Origin: Salinarimonas chemoclinalis
GTDB taxonomy: Bacteria > Pseudomonadota > Alphaproteobacteria > Rhizobiales > Beijerinckiaceae
Length of the DNA: 64,000 bases
Assembly (NCBI RefSeq): GCF_041514305.1
Contig: NZ_JBGMWH010000017.1
Span: forward strand, 6,499 to 70,498
Direction of reading: 5' to 3'
Within the stretch, counting starts at the first letter, position 1; each line of letters begins with the position of its first letter. A model generated the notes under the pieces. It ran no database searches. It was not told the DNA's origin and saw only the letters and a program-made list of their open reading frames with translations. Of this stretch, positions 36,939-46,282 are shown one piece after another. A program made the position numbers and the translations under genes.

Positions 36939-37042
36939 ACCCCCTCCCGCAGGTCCTGTCAAGACTTTCCTGTCCGAGGCCCGAATCCACGATGGGTGCC
37001 GATTTTTCGCGCCGGAAGCGCCGATTTTCGCCCCATCGTGGA
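36939..37042 (-). promoter_or_regulatory. Leader of CRISPR array 4
   Basis: On the minus strand this region has TTGACA (complement at 36957-36962) near the first repeat and the perfect 11-bp inverted repeat TCCACGATGGG (36986-36996) and CCCATCGTGGA (37032-37042) also found in the other leaders. cas6 starts divergently 80 bp to the right. Confidence 0.72.
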
Positions 37043-37121
37043 AATACCGAAGTTTTCGCATCGCCGCCTCATCCCTTCTTCCCCCGTTCCCAACCCCCGC
37101 CCCCACCGCTAAGCTCCCCCC

Positions 37122-37982
37122 ATGCACGCCCCCGCGCAACCCGCCCCCCTCACGCCCCGCGTCGACCCCGACGCCCTCCTCGCCCTCTGGCAGCACGAGG
37201 AGATCCGCGTCGTCGCCGCGCGGCCGCGGGGGCTCGAGGATCATCCGGACCTGCCGGTGCGCATCCGCGGCGCCTTCGGGCGGGCGTTGGCGGATCGGCC
37301 TCCGCCCCGGCGGGCGGATCCGTTCGGGCGACCGCGCGCCTTCGACACGCTGTTCGGCGAGGGACAGGCGCCGCGGCCCTTCGTGATCGACGTCGACGTG
37401 CGCGGCGACGTCGTTCTCGTCGACCTGCGGCTGTTCGGGGCGGCCCGCATCCATGCCGACGATTCCCGCGAGGCGCTCGTCGCGGCGCTCGCCGGCGGCG
37501 TGGCGTTGAAGCCGCGGGGCATGCGCGTGCCGTTCGCCCCGCTCGATTGCCTGATGCGCCGGGCGAGCCCGCCCTGGCCCGCGCCGGCGGCGCGGGAGGC
37601 GCACGTGCGCTTCCTCACACCCCTCGTCATCCGCTCCGGCGGGCGGCTCTCGGCCGCGCCGGACGCGCTGCTCGTCGCCTGCGTCGAGCGCGTCAACGGG
37701 CTGGCCGCCTGGTCGGGCCTCGCGCCGAGCTTCGACCGCGCCGCCGCCCGCATCGCCGCCGCGCGCCTCTCCGTCGAGGCGCTGGAGACCATTCCCGTGC
37801 GCATGACACGCTGGTCCCAACGCGGCGGCGACACGCCCATCCCCGTCAGCGGCTTCCTGGGCGCGGTCCGCATCCACGGCCCCCTCGGCCCCTTCGCCCC
37901 CTACCTCGTCCTCGCCCGCGACACCCACATCGGCAGCCACGCCGCGATCGGGTTCGGGCGGGTGGAGGTGGCGCTGGGATAG
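37122..37982 (+). CDS. cas6: Pre-crRNA processing endoribonuclease Cas6
   Basis: A 286-residue Cas6, which cleaves repeat RNA at the 3' base of its hairpin to release crRNAs. The C-terminal Cas6 signature is clear: VRFLTPLVIRSGGR, RWSQRGGDTPIPVSGFLGAV, GPFAPYLVLARDTHIGSHAA and the final IGFGRVEV. It is a single gene outside the effector operon, divergent from array 4. It presumably serves all four arrays, since both repeat families share the hairpin position and the tag sequence. Confidence 0.88.
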   Translation: MHAPAQPAPLTPRVDPDALLALWQHEEIRVVAARPRGLEDHPDLPVRIRGAFGRALADRPPPRRADPFGRPRAFDTLFGEGQAPRPFVIDVDVRGDVVLVDLRLFGAARIHADDSREALVAALAGGVALKPRGMRVPFAPLDCLMRRASPPWPAPAAREAHVRFLTPLVIRSGGRLSAAPDALLVACVERVNGLAAWSGLAPSFDRAAARIAAARLSVEALETIPVRMTRWSQRGGDTPIPVSGFLGAVRIHGPLGPFAPYLVLARDTHIGSHAAIGFGRVEVALG

Positions 37983-38164
37983 GGACGGGCAGGGTCGCGG
38001 TCTCGGTTCGACAGGGGATGTGCGCGGGTCACCGGAGGTGCCGCAATGGTCGGCGATGCGCGCTGCGGCGTTGCCCCGGTGCGCAGCCGACGTCCCGGGC
38101 GTGCGCCGAGCTGGCGCGCCCACCTGTGCGCCCCTACACTGAGGCCGACGAAGAATCGCCCTCC

Positions 38165-41100
38165 ATGACTCCCGACCGCGTCGACAAGGTCCGCGCCTCC
38201 CGCGACGGACATCAGTTCCACGAAGCCTGGGTGGCCCGCCATGCGCTGGGCCTGCTGCTCGCGCGCGGGCGAGCGGAGGACCTGTGCGGGATCGCCGTGG
38301 AGGGTCTCTCGCCCGAGGATGGCGAGGCGGCGGCGGACGAGGCCGTCGAGATCGCGGACGTGACGCTCTACTTCGGGGACGGCGTCTCGTTCGATGCCTG
38401 CGCGGGGCTCGAGGTGGCGCAGCTGAAATACTCCATCTCGAAGGCCGACACGCCCTTTCGAATGGCCGACGCGAAGAAGACGCTCGGCAAATTCGTGGCC
38501 GCCGACGCCGATTTCACGATAAAACATGGGCGCGACGCGGTCCTCGAGAAGGTCCGCTATGCCCTCGTCACCAACCGGCCGATCGATGCGGCCGCGCTCG
38601 ACGCGGTAGAAGCGGCGGCGGCTGGCATCGAGCCGGCCGGGCAGGAGGCCAAGGATCAGCACGCGGCGCTGAAGACGGCGACGGGCCTCGAAGGCGAGGC
38701 GCTCGCGGCGTTCGCCAGGCGTCTCTCGTTCTCGGGACGGGTCCCGGAACTGCGGCGGCTCGAGCACGGAAACGGCCGAACCCTCGTCGACTGGTCGGCC
38801 TCCGACGACCTTTCCGCCGGCAAGCGCCTCGGGGACCTCCGCGCGCTCGTGCGCGACAAGGCGGGCTTCGCGGGGCAGAAGGACAATCTCATCACGGTGG
38901 TCGAGGTGCTGCACGCGCTCGGCGTGGACGAGGAGCAGGACCTCCTGCCGACGCCGGCCGCGTTCGTGGACATCGGGCCGGTGATCGAGCGTCCCCAGCT
39001 CGCCGACTTCGCGGCGGGGCTGGGAGACACCGGAACGTGGCTCGTCACCGCCGCGGGCGGCCTCGGCAAGACGGTCTTCCTTCAGAGCCTGGCGGAGCAC
39101 CTGCGCGCCCGCGACGAGGTCGTCCTCTTCGACTGCTTCGGCGGCGGCGCCTGGCGAGCGCCGCAGGACGGCCGGCACCGGCCGGAACGCGGGCGAAACC
39201 GACGAGGAGGCCCAGGCGCGCCGGGTGCTGGACGCGGCGGTGTCTTCGGCGAACCCGCTCGACTTCGCCTCGATCGACGTCGTAGCCCGCGCCGCCGATG
39301 CCGTTCGTCCGAAGCGCGACGCGACGCTCGAAGCGTTCGCCACGCTACGCGCCCGTGTACCGTTCGGCCGGCGAAAAGCTCACCTCGACGCCATCGTCGC
39401 CTCGGAGGCCCTCGACCTCTATAGCAAGACCGACCTCCTCGCCGCAGCGGGAGAGGCCTGGTCTGCCAGCTCGGCTAGCCTTCCGGCGGCACTCGCCGCA
39501 TGCGGCGTGGCGCTGGTTCAGCGGCACGCGGAAGAGCTTCTGCACGAGAACTGGGGACCGGCCTACCGACTGCACCGCCTCGCGGAGGCGACCGGCCGCG
39601 CGGTCCCGGATCTCGCGCAGCGCCTCGTCGAAGCTGCCGGCGCGCAGGGCCTGGAGGCCCGGGCGGGAACGTGGCTCTACCTCGCCTCCCGGCTCGCCCC
39701 GCGCGCCCAAGCCGGCCTCGCCCGGTCCGCCCTCGAACGGCTGCTCGACAGCGGCGCGGCGCGGCTCGCGGAGACGGTCGGCGACGGCCCGTATTCCGCC
39801 GCGCTCGATCCGGGAGCCGATGCCGATCGCATCGTCGCCGGCATGGTCTGGTTCCGGCTCGGCGCGCCCGAAGCCGAGGCGCGGTGGCGGGCCGCGCATG
39901 CTGTGCGCGCGCTGGCCCGGCTCGGGCGCTGGCCCGTGATCGACACGCTATTCTCGCTCTACGACGGGCCGGACGCCGGCGCCTTCCAGGCGCAGGACCT
40001 GCCGTTCTTTCTGATGTCGGCGCAGCATTTCCTCCTGGTCGCCATCGCCCGCATCGCCATCGCCCACCCGGCGGAGATCCGGAAGCATCGCGAACGGCTG
40101 GAGGCGATCGCCTGCGACGAGGACGTCTCGCATGTCGTCCTGCGCGAGACGGCCCGGCGCGCGCTGCTGGCGGCCTTCGCCGACGACGCGAGTGCCGAGG
40201 CCGACGCGCTGCGGGCGAGGCTCGCCGCCGTCAACGTCTCCCCCTTCGCGCTCGTCGAGACCGACGGGCCCTCCGCGTCGGCCTACGAAAGCCGGCCGAG
40301 CGGCGTGCCCGGACCGGAGCCGCGGTTCTGGTTCGACTACGACTTCCGCAAGACCGACATCGTCCATCTCGCCAACCAGTTCGGCTTGCGCGCCTGGGAG
40401 TTGGAGGACCGCTGCACCGCCTGGATCCGCCGCTTCGATCAGCGGATCGAGCGCATGCACGACCTCGCCGGCCGTGACCGCCCGCACGGTTACACCCGCG
40501 AGGCGACGGGCGCCGGCGAGGCGTTCCAGTCCTACGGCGCCTACCTCGCCCGGCACGCGCTCGCGCTCACGGCGGGCGAGCTGCTGCGCGAGCGCGCCCT
40601 GGTTCGGCACCGCTCCTCGTACGAGAGCTGGGACGACTGGCTCGCCGACCACCTGCCCTCCCACCGGGAAGGTCTCTGGCTGTCGGACGGCACGGACACG
40701 AAGCCTCCGGTCGCCTACCATCACCTCCGCGCCGGGGACGACGGCCCAGACAGGCCCTGCGACGACATCGCCGTGCTCGCCTCGCTTCTCGGCCTCGGGC
40801 CCGACGGCACCCTCGGCGAGCGGGTTGTCGTCGACGGCTTCTGGTCCTCGCCGGACGACGTCCAGGTCCAGATCCTCTCGGCGCTCGTCCCGCCCGCCGA
40901 GGCCGACATCGCCGCCCGCGCGCTCGCGACGGCGCACCCCTTCGACGCCTGGCTCCCCACGGCCGAGCACGACGTGGAGGGCTATCCCGAGGCGTCGCCC
41001 CCGCCCCACCGCGAGTTCACCCCGCTCGAGCCCTGGATCGTGCGGCGCGACGGATCGGTGAAGGTCGACGCGCACGATCCGTACGGGCCCCGCGCAGCGC

Positions 41101-41561
41101 TCGGGCGGTCTCGGCCGGCGGCGCACGTCTCGACGGCCCTCGGCCTCGCGTCGACGGACCCGTGGGAGCGGGAGTGGCGCGATCCAGAGGGTCGGATCCT
41201 CTCGCGTGCCGAGGCCTGGGGGCGCCCGCTGCAGGGCGGGTCGATGTGGAAGGAGGGCCTTGCGCTGCATGTCCCCACGGCGAGCCTGGAGCAGATCCTG
41301 GCTGCCCTCGGGCGAGACCTCGTGGTCATGGTCCGGCTCCAGCTCCACCTCGAAGGTGCTGGTCGGCATTCCCTTTGGGAAAGCGACGAGGACATCCCCT
41401 TCCGTCATTCCATCGCGGTGTTCCGGATCGGAGCGGAAATGAGGACGATGCGCATCGTCCCGAGCGTGGAGGATCTGGCCGCGATCGGACGCCTCTCCCG
41501 CCGCGACCGAGCGGACTACGCTGCCCGGCTTGCGGCGCTGCGGCGGAAGGCAGGCTCCTGA
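38165..41561 (+). pseudogene. STAND-type defence ATPase with N-terminal DUF4297-like nuclease, internally deleted
   Basis: Two parts of one gene remain, in different frames. The 5' part (38165 to about 39180) starts RVDKVRASRDGHQFHEAWVA and has PD-(D/E)xK-like residues ending in EVAQLKY, like DUF4297/Cap4 nucleases. A P-loop follows, TAAGGLGKTVFLQSL, and then FDCFGGGAWRAPQDG, where it breaks. The 3' part (about 39190-41561, open from GTG 39225) is a roughly 775-residue helical region beginning ARRVLDAAVSSANPLDF. The rest of the NTPase (Walker B, sensor) is missing, and frame changes at the junction. Probably a dead anti-phage STAND gene. The long 3' frame is still open. Confidence 0.7.
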
Positions 41562-41869
41562 ACCGCCTGCCTGACTCTCTCCCCCGGGGGATTGTCCCGA
41601 ATGCCGCCCTGCTGCGGCGTCGGGAAGGGCTGCGCCCACTATACAGCGTGACGAAACGTGCGAACCTCGCATGTCGCCTCGGGAGCGCGTCTCCGCCGAG
41701 CCGAAGCCCGGATGTCGGAAGCGCACCCGGACGATCTCGTGCAGCGGCAAACGCGTGCAACCACCTAAAATCGCACCGCCGGACGAATCTCCTGCAGGCT
41801 TGCATTCGGAAGCCTGATTCTGCATGATCATGCCGGATTTATCTTGATCTTGCGGAGATCTGCCGACTC
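41562..41869. other. Intergenic region upstream of the metabolic cassette
   Basis: No gene seen. Near its right end the sequence becomes AT-richer (41800-41855) and includes the 12-bp palindrome GCATGATCATGC at 41822-41833, a candidate operator for the DeoR regulator that follows. Confidence 0.4.
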
Positions 41870-42640
41870 ATGCTCACCCAGGAACGCCACGCCCTCATTG
41901 CGGAGCGCCTTCGCAGCGCCGGCAGCGTGGTCGCGAGCGCGCTCGCCGCGGAGCTGGCCGTCTCGGAGGACACGATCCGGCGCGACCTGCGCGCGCTCGA
42001 GGCGCGCGGCGTCTGCGAGCGGGTCCACGGCGGCGCGCTCGCGCCCGAGATGCAGCCCCGGCCGCAGCCCGTGCGGGAGCGCACGGCGATGGCCGGCGAC
42101 GAGAAGGCGCGGCTCGGCGCGGCGGCGGCCCGGCTCGCGCCGGCGGACGCGCTCGTCTTCCTCGACGCCGGCTCGACCAACCTCGCCCTCGCCGCGGCGC
42201 TGCCGCGCGACCGGCGCCTCACCGTCGCGACCAACGCCCCGGCGATCGCGGCCCTCCTCTACGACCGGCCGGGCGTCTCTGTAATCCTGGTCGGCGGGCG
42301 CGTCGATCCCCAGTCCGGCGCCTGCGTCGGGGCGGACACGGTGGCGGCTCTCGCCCGCCTGCGCCCGGCGCTCGCCTTCATCGGCGCCTGCGCGGTCGAC
42401 GCCGGGCACGGGCTCACGGCCTTCAGCCTCGAGGAGGCGCAGGTGAAGGCGGCGATCGCCGACGCCGCCGCGGCGATCGCCGTCGCCGCGACGCCCGACA
42501 AGCTCGGAACCTTCGCGCCCTTCCGGGTCGTCCCGGCCGAGCGCATCGGGCATCTCGTCACGACGCGGCGCGGCGCCGCGTGCGACGCGCTGGCGGATGC
42601 CGGGGTCGCCGTCCACGTCGCGGGTCCGGATCCGCAATGA
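41870..42640 (+). CDS. DeoR-family transcriptional regulator
   Basis: A 256-residue repressor of the DeoR/GlpR type, which usually senses phosphorylated sugars. The N-terminal winged helix is QERHALIAERLRSAGSV, then LAAELAVSEDTIRRDLRALE and the family box GVCERVHGGAL. The effector-binding domain (DeoRC) shows FLDAGSTNLALAAAL, TNAPAIAALL, VILVGGRVDPQSGACVG and ATPDKLG. It precedes the metabolic cassette and overlaps the VOC gene (ATGA), so it probably regulates these genes. Confidence 0.88.
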   Translation: MLTQERHALIAERLRSAGSVVASALAAELAVSEDTIRRDLRALEARGVCERVHGGALAPEMQPRPQPVRERTAMAGDEKARLGAAAARLAPADALVFLDAGSTNLALAAALPRDRRLTVATNAPAIAALLYDRPGVSVILVGGRVDPQSGACVGADTVAALARLRPALAFIGACAVDAGHGLTAFSLEEAQVKAAIADAAAAIAVAATPDKLGTFAPFRVVPAERIGHLVTTRRGAACDALADAGVAVHVAGPDPQ

Positions 42641-43032
42641 ACCGCGCACGCATCGCCCATGTCGCCTACTGGACGACCGACATCGAATCACTCGCCGCCT
42701 TCTGGGCCGAGATGTTCGGCGCCGAGATCGGACCGCTCTACGAGAGCGCCCGTCGGCCGGGCTTCCGCTCGCGCTTCCTCCGCCTCGGCTGCACCGTCAC
42801 GGTGGAGCTGATGAGCGCGCCGTGGGTCGGAGGGCGGAGCGACGGGGACGCGGAGCTCGGGGGGCTCGCCCATATCGCCGTCTCGCTTGGCTCGACGGAG
42901 GCCGTCGATACGCTCGCGGCCCGCCTCGCCGCCCGCGGCCGGCTCTTCGCGCCTCCGCGCTGGACCGGCGACGGCTTCTACGAGGCCGTCATCGTCGATC
43001 CCGACGGGAACTCCGTCGAGATCACGGCCTGA
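42637..43032 (+). CDS. VOC-superfamily (glyoxalase/dioxygenase fold) protein
   Basis: A 131-residue vicinal-oxygen-chelate protein. It has the two beta-alpha-beta-beta-beta units: RIAHVAYWTTDIESLAAFW with a first metal-ligand-type His, the central GGLAHIAVSLGS with a second His, and the C-terminal AVIVDPDGNSVEIT with the usual terminal Glu. Substrate unknown. ATG 42637 overlaps the deoR-type gene stop, so it is coupled to the regulator. It may be an isomerase or lyase step of the cassette. Confidence 0.82.
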   Translation: MNRARIAHVAYWTTDIESLAAFWAEMFGAEIGPLYESARRPGFRSRFLRLGCTVTVELMSAPWVGGRSDGDAELGGLAHIAVSLGSTEAVDTLAARLAARGRLFAPPRWTGDGFYEAVIVDPDGNSVEITA

Positions 43033-43058
43033 CGCGCGGGGGCCAGGGAGGATCGTCG

Positions 43059-43835
43059 ATGTTCTCGATCGTTGAGCTCCGTTCGGCGGGTCTTGCCGAC
43101 CGGGTCGACACGCTGACCCGCCTTCGGCTGGTGATCCCGCAAGGCCCCGGCGCCACGGTCGTCTCCGTAGACGGTGCGGCGGTGGGGCTGGCGCAGACGG
43201 AAGCCATCCTCATCGGCGCGGGCCGATACCTCTCGGTCTCGTCCGCGGCGCCTGCACTCGCCCTCGAGATCGGTACGGACGATCCCGACGAGGCGCATAG
43301 GATCAGGGCGATCTGCGCTGACGCGGAGGCGAGACGGCTGCCGCTCGACAGAAGCCTTCGTCTGCTGCGGGACTTCGTGACCGCGTCCCCCGGAGCGCTC
43401 CAGGAGCGAGATGCGGCGCACGCTTGGGCGAGCCTCGCCCTGCATGCCATCGCGAATGCCGCGCCACCCTGGCCACGGGCGCTGCACGCTGCTGTCGATC
43501 ACATCGAGCGCCATCTCCAGGAGCCGCTGTCGATCGACTCGATAGCGGCCGCCAGCGCCGTCAGCCGACGGACGCTGCACGACCTCTTCCATCGTCATCT
43601 CGGCGACTCCCCCTACGCCTTCCTCTCGCGGCGGCGGATCGAGCGCGCGCTGGACATGCTCGTGGGTGACCCGAATCTCTCGATCGCCGCCATCGCACAT
43701 GCGACCGGGCACAAGGATCAGAGCGCGCTGACGAGGGCTGTTCGCGCACGGTGCGACACCACGCCCGGCGCATACCGCAAGCGCCACCTAGCGCGAAATA
43801 TCGGCATCGCGTGTCCAATTGACAGAAATCTGTAG
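43059..43835 (+). CDS. AraC-family transcriptional regulator
   Basis: A 258-residue regulator with a C-terminal AraC DNA-binding domain: IERHLQEPLSIDSIAAASAV followed by SRRTLHDLFHRHLGDSP, and the second helix-turn-helix LSIAAIAHATGHKDQSALTR ending GAYRKRHLA. The N-terminal part (AVGLAQTEAILIGAGRYLSV) resembles the AraC-binding-like domain family. ATG 43059 is preceded by agggagg. It lies between the VOC gene and the aminotransferase and may activate the latter. Confidence 0.85.
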   Translation: MFSIVELRSAGLADRVDTLTRLRLVIPQGPGATVVSVDGAAVGLAQTEAILIGAGRYLSVSSAAPALALEIGTDDPDEAHRIRAICADAEARRLPLDRSLRLLRDFVTASPGALQERDAAHAWASLALHAIANAAPPWPRALHAAVDHIERHLQEPLSIDSIAAASAVSRRTLHDLFHRHLGDSPYAFLSRRRIERALDMLVGDPNLSIAAIAHATGHKDQSALTRAVRARCDTTPGAYRKRHLARNIGIACPIDRNL

Positions 43836-44060
43836 GTTATAATCTATGGCTTATTCGTCGAATATTGATGCCCCGGTCGTATATTCGTGAATAATACTCA
43901 ATGCAACTGGATAAATACAATTCACGTTCGCACGATTCGGCAAAACAGACGCATGAGCGGCAAAGACAACCACAGCATGGTAATGCACATTCCGGATCGC
44001 CATAGAGCGCAACAAGCGTCTTTAAATTGCGCACGCAAGAGTGGCGACGAGGAGACTCAG
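43836..44060 (+). promoter_or_regulatory. AT-rich promoter-like region before the aminotransferase operon
   Basis: Strikingly AT-rich (43836-43990) for this chromosome. TATAAT occurs at 43838-43843 and several TATT/TAAT runs follow, and it directly precedes the aminotransferase operon. A TTGACA at 43819-43824 is only 13 bp from that TATAAT, so the exact promoter is not fixed. A ribosome site ggag is at 44051-44054. Confidence 0.4.
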
Positions 44061-45326
44061 ATGATCCACGTGTCAACGGGCAAGAACCTCTACTACCCCG
44101 TCTCGGAGCGCAGGATGGTGCGCGGCAGCGGCGTCCGTCTGTACGATTCCGATGGGAACGCCTTCATCGACTGCGCGGCGGCGACGTTCAATCTCAGCCT
44201 CGGCTACTCGCATCCGGAGGTTCTGGAAGCGATGAGGGAGCAGGCCGACAAGCTCATCCACGTCACGTCCTCCTTCCGGACCGATCCGATCGATGCGCTC
44301 GCGCACAACCTCGCCGCGGTCGCGCCCGACGGGCTGAGCCTCGTCAACCCGAAGGTCGGCGGCGGGTCGGAGGCCAACGAGGGCGCCATCAAGATGGCGC
44401 AGCGCGCGACGGGGCGCAGCCAGGTCATCACGCTATTTCGCGCCCATGTCGGGCAGACGCTCATGATGTCGTCCATGTCCGGCAATGCGTTCCGCCGCGA
44501 GCCATTCCCCGTCGAGCTGCCAGGCTCGCTGCAGGTCCCGGACCCGTACTGCCACCGCTGCTTTTACGACAAGAGCCCGGAAAGCTGCGGCCGGTTCTGC
44601 GTGGACAAGATCGACGACTTCATCGAGTTCGCCAGCACGGGCCGCGTGGCCGCCATCCTGGTCGAGCCGATCTCCGGCAACGGCGGCAACATCGTGCCGC
44701 CCGAGGGCTATTTTCAGAAGCTGCGCGAACTCTGCGACCGGCACGACATCATGCTGATCTTCGACGAGATCCAGACGGGCATCGGCCGTACCGGCCACAT
44801 GTTCGCCGCGCAGCATTTCGGCGTGACGCCGGACGCGATCACCACGGCGAAGGGCCTCGGCGGCATCGGAGCGCAGGTCGCCGCGATCATCACGACCGAG
44901 CGCATGGGCGGGCTCCCGTCCGACCAGCATTCCTTCACCTACGGCTCGAACCTGCTCGCGGCCGCTGCGGCCAACAAGACGCTCGAGATCGTCGGCCGGC
45001 CGGAGTTCCTCGCCAACGTTCGTGCCACGGGCGCGCACATCATGGGCCGGCTCGCGCAGATCGCCGAGCGATTTCCCTTCGTCGGCGACGTGCGCGGTGT
45101 CGGCCTGATGATCGGCTTCGAGATCGTCGGCCCTGGCAACGCCCCCGACGTCGCACGCACGAACGCCCTGGCCCAGAAGGCGATGGAGCATGGGCTCATC
45201 CTGCGCACCTCGCGCTACGGCCGCGGCAACGTCCTGAAGATCCGCCCGCCGCTGATCCTCACGCTCGACGAGGCCGAGGAGATCTGCGAGCGCCTCGAGC
45301 GCCTGTTCTCGGCGGAGGCGGCGTGA
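44061..45326 (+). CDS. Class III PLP-dependent aminotransferase
   Basis: A 421-residue aminotransferase of the acetylornithine/omega-amino acid family. Motifs: GSGVRLYDSDGNAFIDCAAA at the start, GGSEANEGAIKMAQ for PLP phosphate, IFDEIQTGIGRTGHMFA with the PLP-binding Asp, and ITTAKGLGGIG with the catalytic Lys. A cysteine-rich loop (YCHRCFYDKSPESCGRFC) is present, as in several members of this family. ATG 44061 follows ggag; an upstream in-frame start lies in AT-rich non-coding-like sequence. First gene of a five-gene operon. Confidence 0.88.
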   Translation: MIHVSTGKNLYYPVSERRMVRGSGVRLYDSDGNAFIDCAAATFNLSLGYSHPEVLEAMREQADKLIHVTSSFRTDPIDALAHNLAAVAPDGLSLVNPKVGGGSEANEGAIKMAQRATGRSQVITLFRAHVGQTLMMSSMSGNAFRREPFPVELPGSLQVPDPYCHRCFYDKSPESCGRFCVDKIDDFIEFASTGRVAAILVEPISGNGGNIVPPEGYFQKLRELCDRHDIMLIFDEIQTGIGRTGHMFAAQHFGVTPDAITTAKGLGGIGAQVAAIITTERMGGLPSDQHSFTYGSNLLAAAAANKTLEIVGRPEFLANVRATGAHIMGRLAQIAERFPFVGDVRGVGLMIGFEIVGPGNAPDVARTNALAQKAMEHGLILRTSRYGRGNVLKIRPPLILTLDEAEEICERLERLFSAEAA

Positions 45327-46282
45327 TGATGGAGTTCCTGCTCGCGCTCGGCGCCCACATCCGCGCCGAGCTCCACGCCTACCGCCATCGCGGGCTCGCG
45401 AGAAACGTGCACGGGGTCTCCCCGGGCGGCGACGCGCAGTTCGACGTCGACGCCATCGCCGAGGATGCGGCGCTGGCCTTCATCCGCGAGCACGCCCCGC
45501 GGCCGCTCGCCGTCTACACGGAGGACGGCTCGTTGGTCGAGATCGGCGGTGCGCCGCGCGACGTGCTGATCATCGACCCGATCGACGGCACGCGGCCGAC
45601 CTCGGCCGGCCTCGAGATGGGCATGATCTCGATCGCCCAGGCGCCGCTCGGGTCGGGGGATCCGAGGATCGAGGACGTCGAGGCGGCGCTGCTGCTCGGG
45701 ATCAAGGACGGCTGCGCGCTTTGGGGGGACCGCACGAAGGGCCTCTCCTCGAGCGGCTTCGACCACCCGGTCCCCAACCTGTCGAGGACGACGGAGATCG
45801 ACAGGATGTTCTGGTCGATCGAGTTCAACGGCCACCCGATGCGGCTGATGGCCTCGGCCTACGCCGAGATCGTGGATCGCTCGGCCAATACGGGCGGCGT
45901 CTTCGTCTTCAACAGCGCCACTTTCTCGATCTCGCGGATCGTCACCGGGCAGCTCGACGCCTACGTGGACATCGGCAACCGCATCTGGCGCGACCATCCG
46001 GCGACGCGCGCGGCGTTCCTCGCCGCCGGCCGCGGATCGATCCTGCACCTGTTCCCGTACGATATCGCGGCCGCGGCCTTCCTGGCCGATCTCGCGGGCG
46101 TGACCATCAGCGACGCGTACGGCGCGCCGCTGGGGTCGACCCGGCTGCTCGACATCGCACCCGAGAACCAGCGCTCCTGTATCGCCGCGGCGACGCCGGA
46201 GCTGCACGCCGCGCTCCTCGACGCGGTCGCCTGGGACGATCCGGCCTTCGAGGCTCGCGAGACGATGGAGGTGGCCCGATGA
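45326..46282 (+). CDS. Inositol-monophosphatase-family protein
   Basis: A 318-residue member of the lithium-sensitive phosphatase superfamily, which removes phosphate from cyclitols or sugars in a metal-dependent way. Metal-ligand motifs are VYTEDGSLVE and IIDPIDGTRPTSAG. The C-terminal site usually written W-D-x-A-A appears as WRDHPATRA, so the second metal site is divergent. The ATG overlaps the preceding stop (TGATG), and the stop overlaps the dehydrogenase start (ATGA). Substrate unknown; the company of an aminotransferase and dehydrogenase suggests a cyclitol or sugar phosphate. Confidence 0.8.
   Translation: MMEFLLALGAHIRAELHAYRHRGLARNVHGVSPGGDAQFDVDAIAEDAALAFIREHAPRPLAVYTEDGSLVEIGGAPRDVLIIDPIDGTRPTSAGLEMGMISIAQAPLGSGDPRIEDVEAALLLGIKDGCALWGDRTKGLSSSGFDHPVPNLSRTTEIDRMFWSIEFNGHPMRLMASAYAEIVDRSANTGGVFVFNSATFSISRIVTGQLDAYVDIGNRIWRDHPATRAAFLAAGRGSILHLFPYDIAAAAFLADLAGVTISDAYGAPLGSTRLLDIAPENQRSCIAAATPELHAALLDAVAWDDPAFEARETMEVAR

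Noticed and set aside
43819..43843. Sigma-70 promoter TTGACA/TATAAT before the aminotransferase
   Set aside because: The spacing is 13 bp, too short for a standard promoter, and TTGACA overlaps the end of the AraC-type gene. The region is kept only as a general AT-rich promoter candidate.
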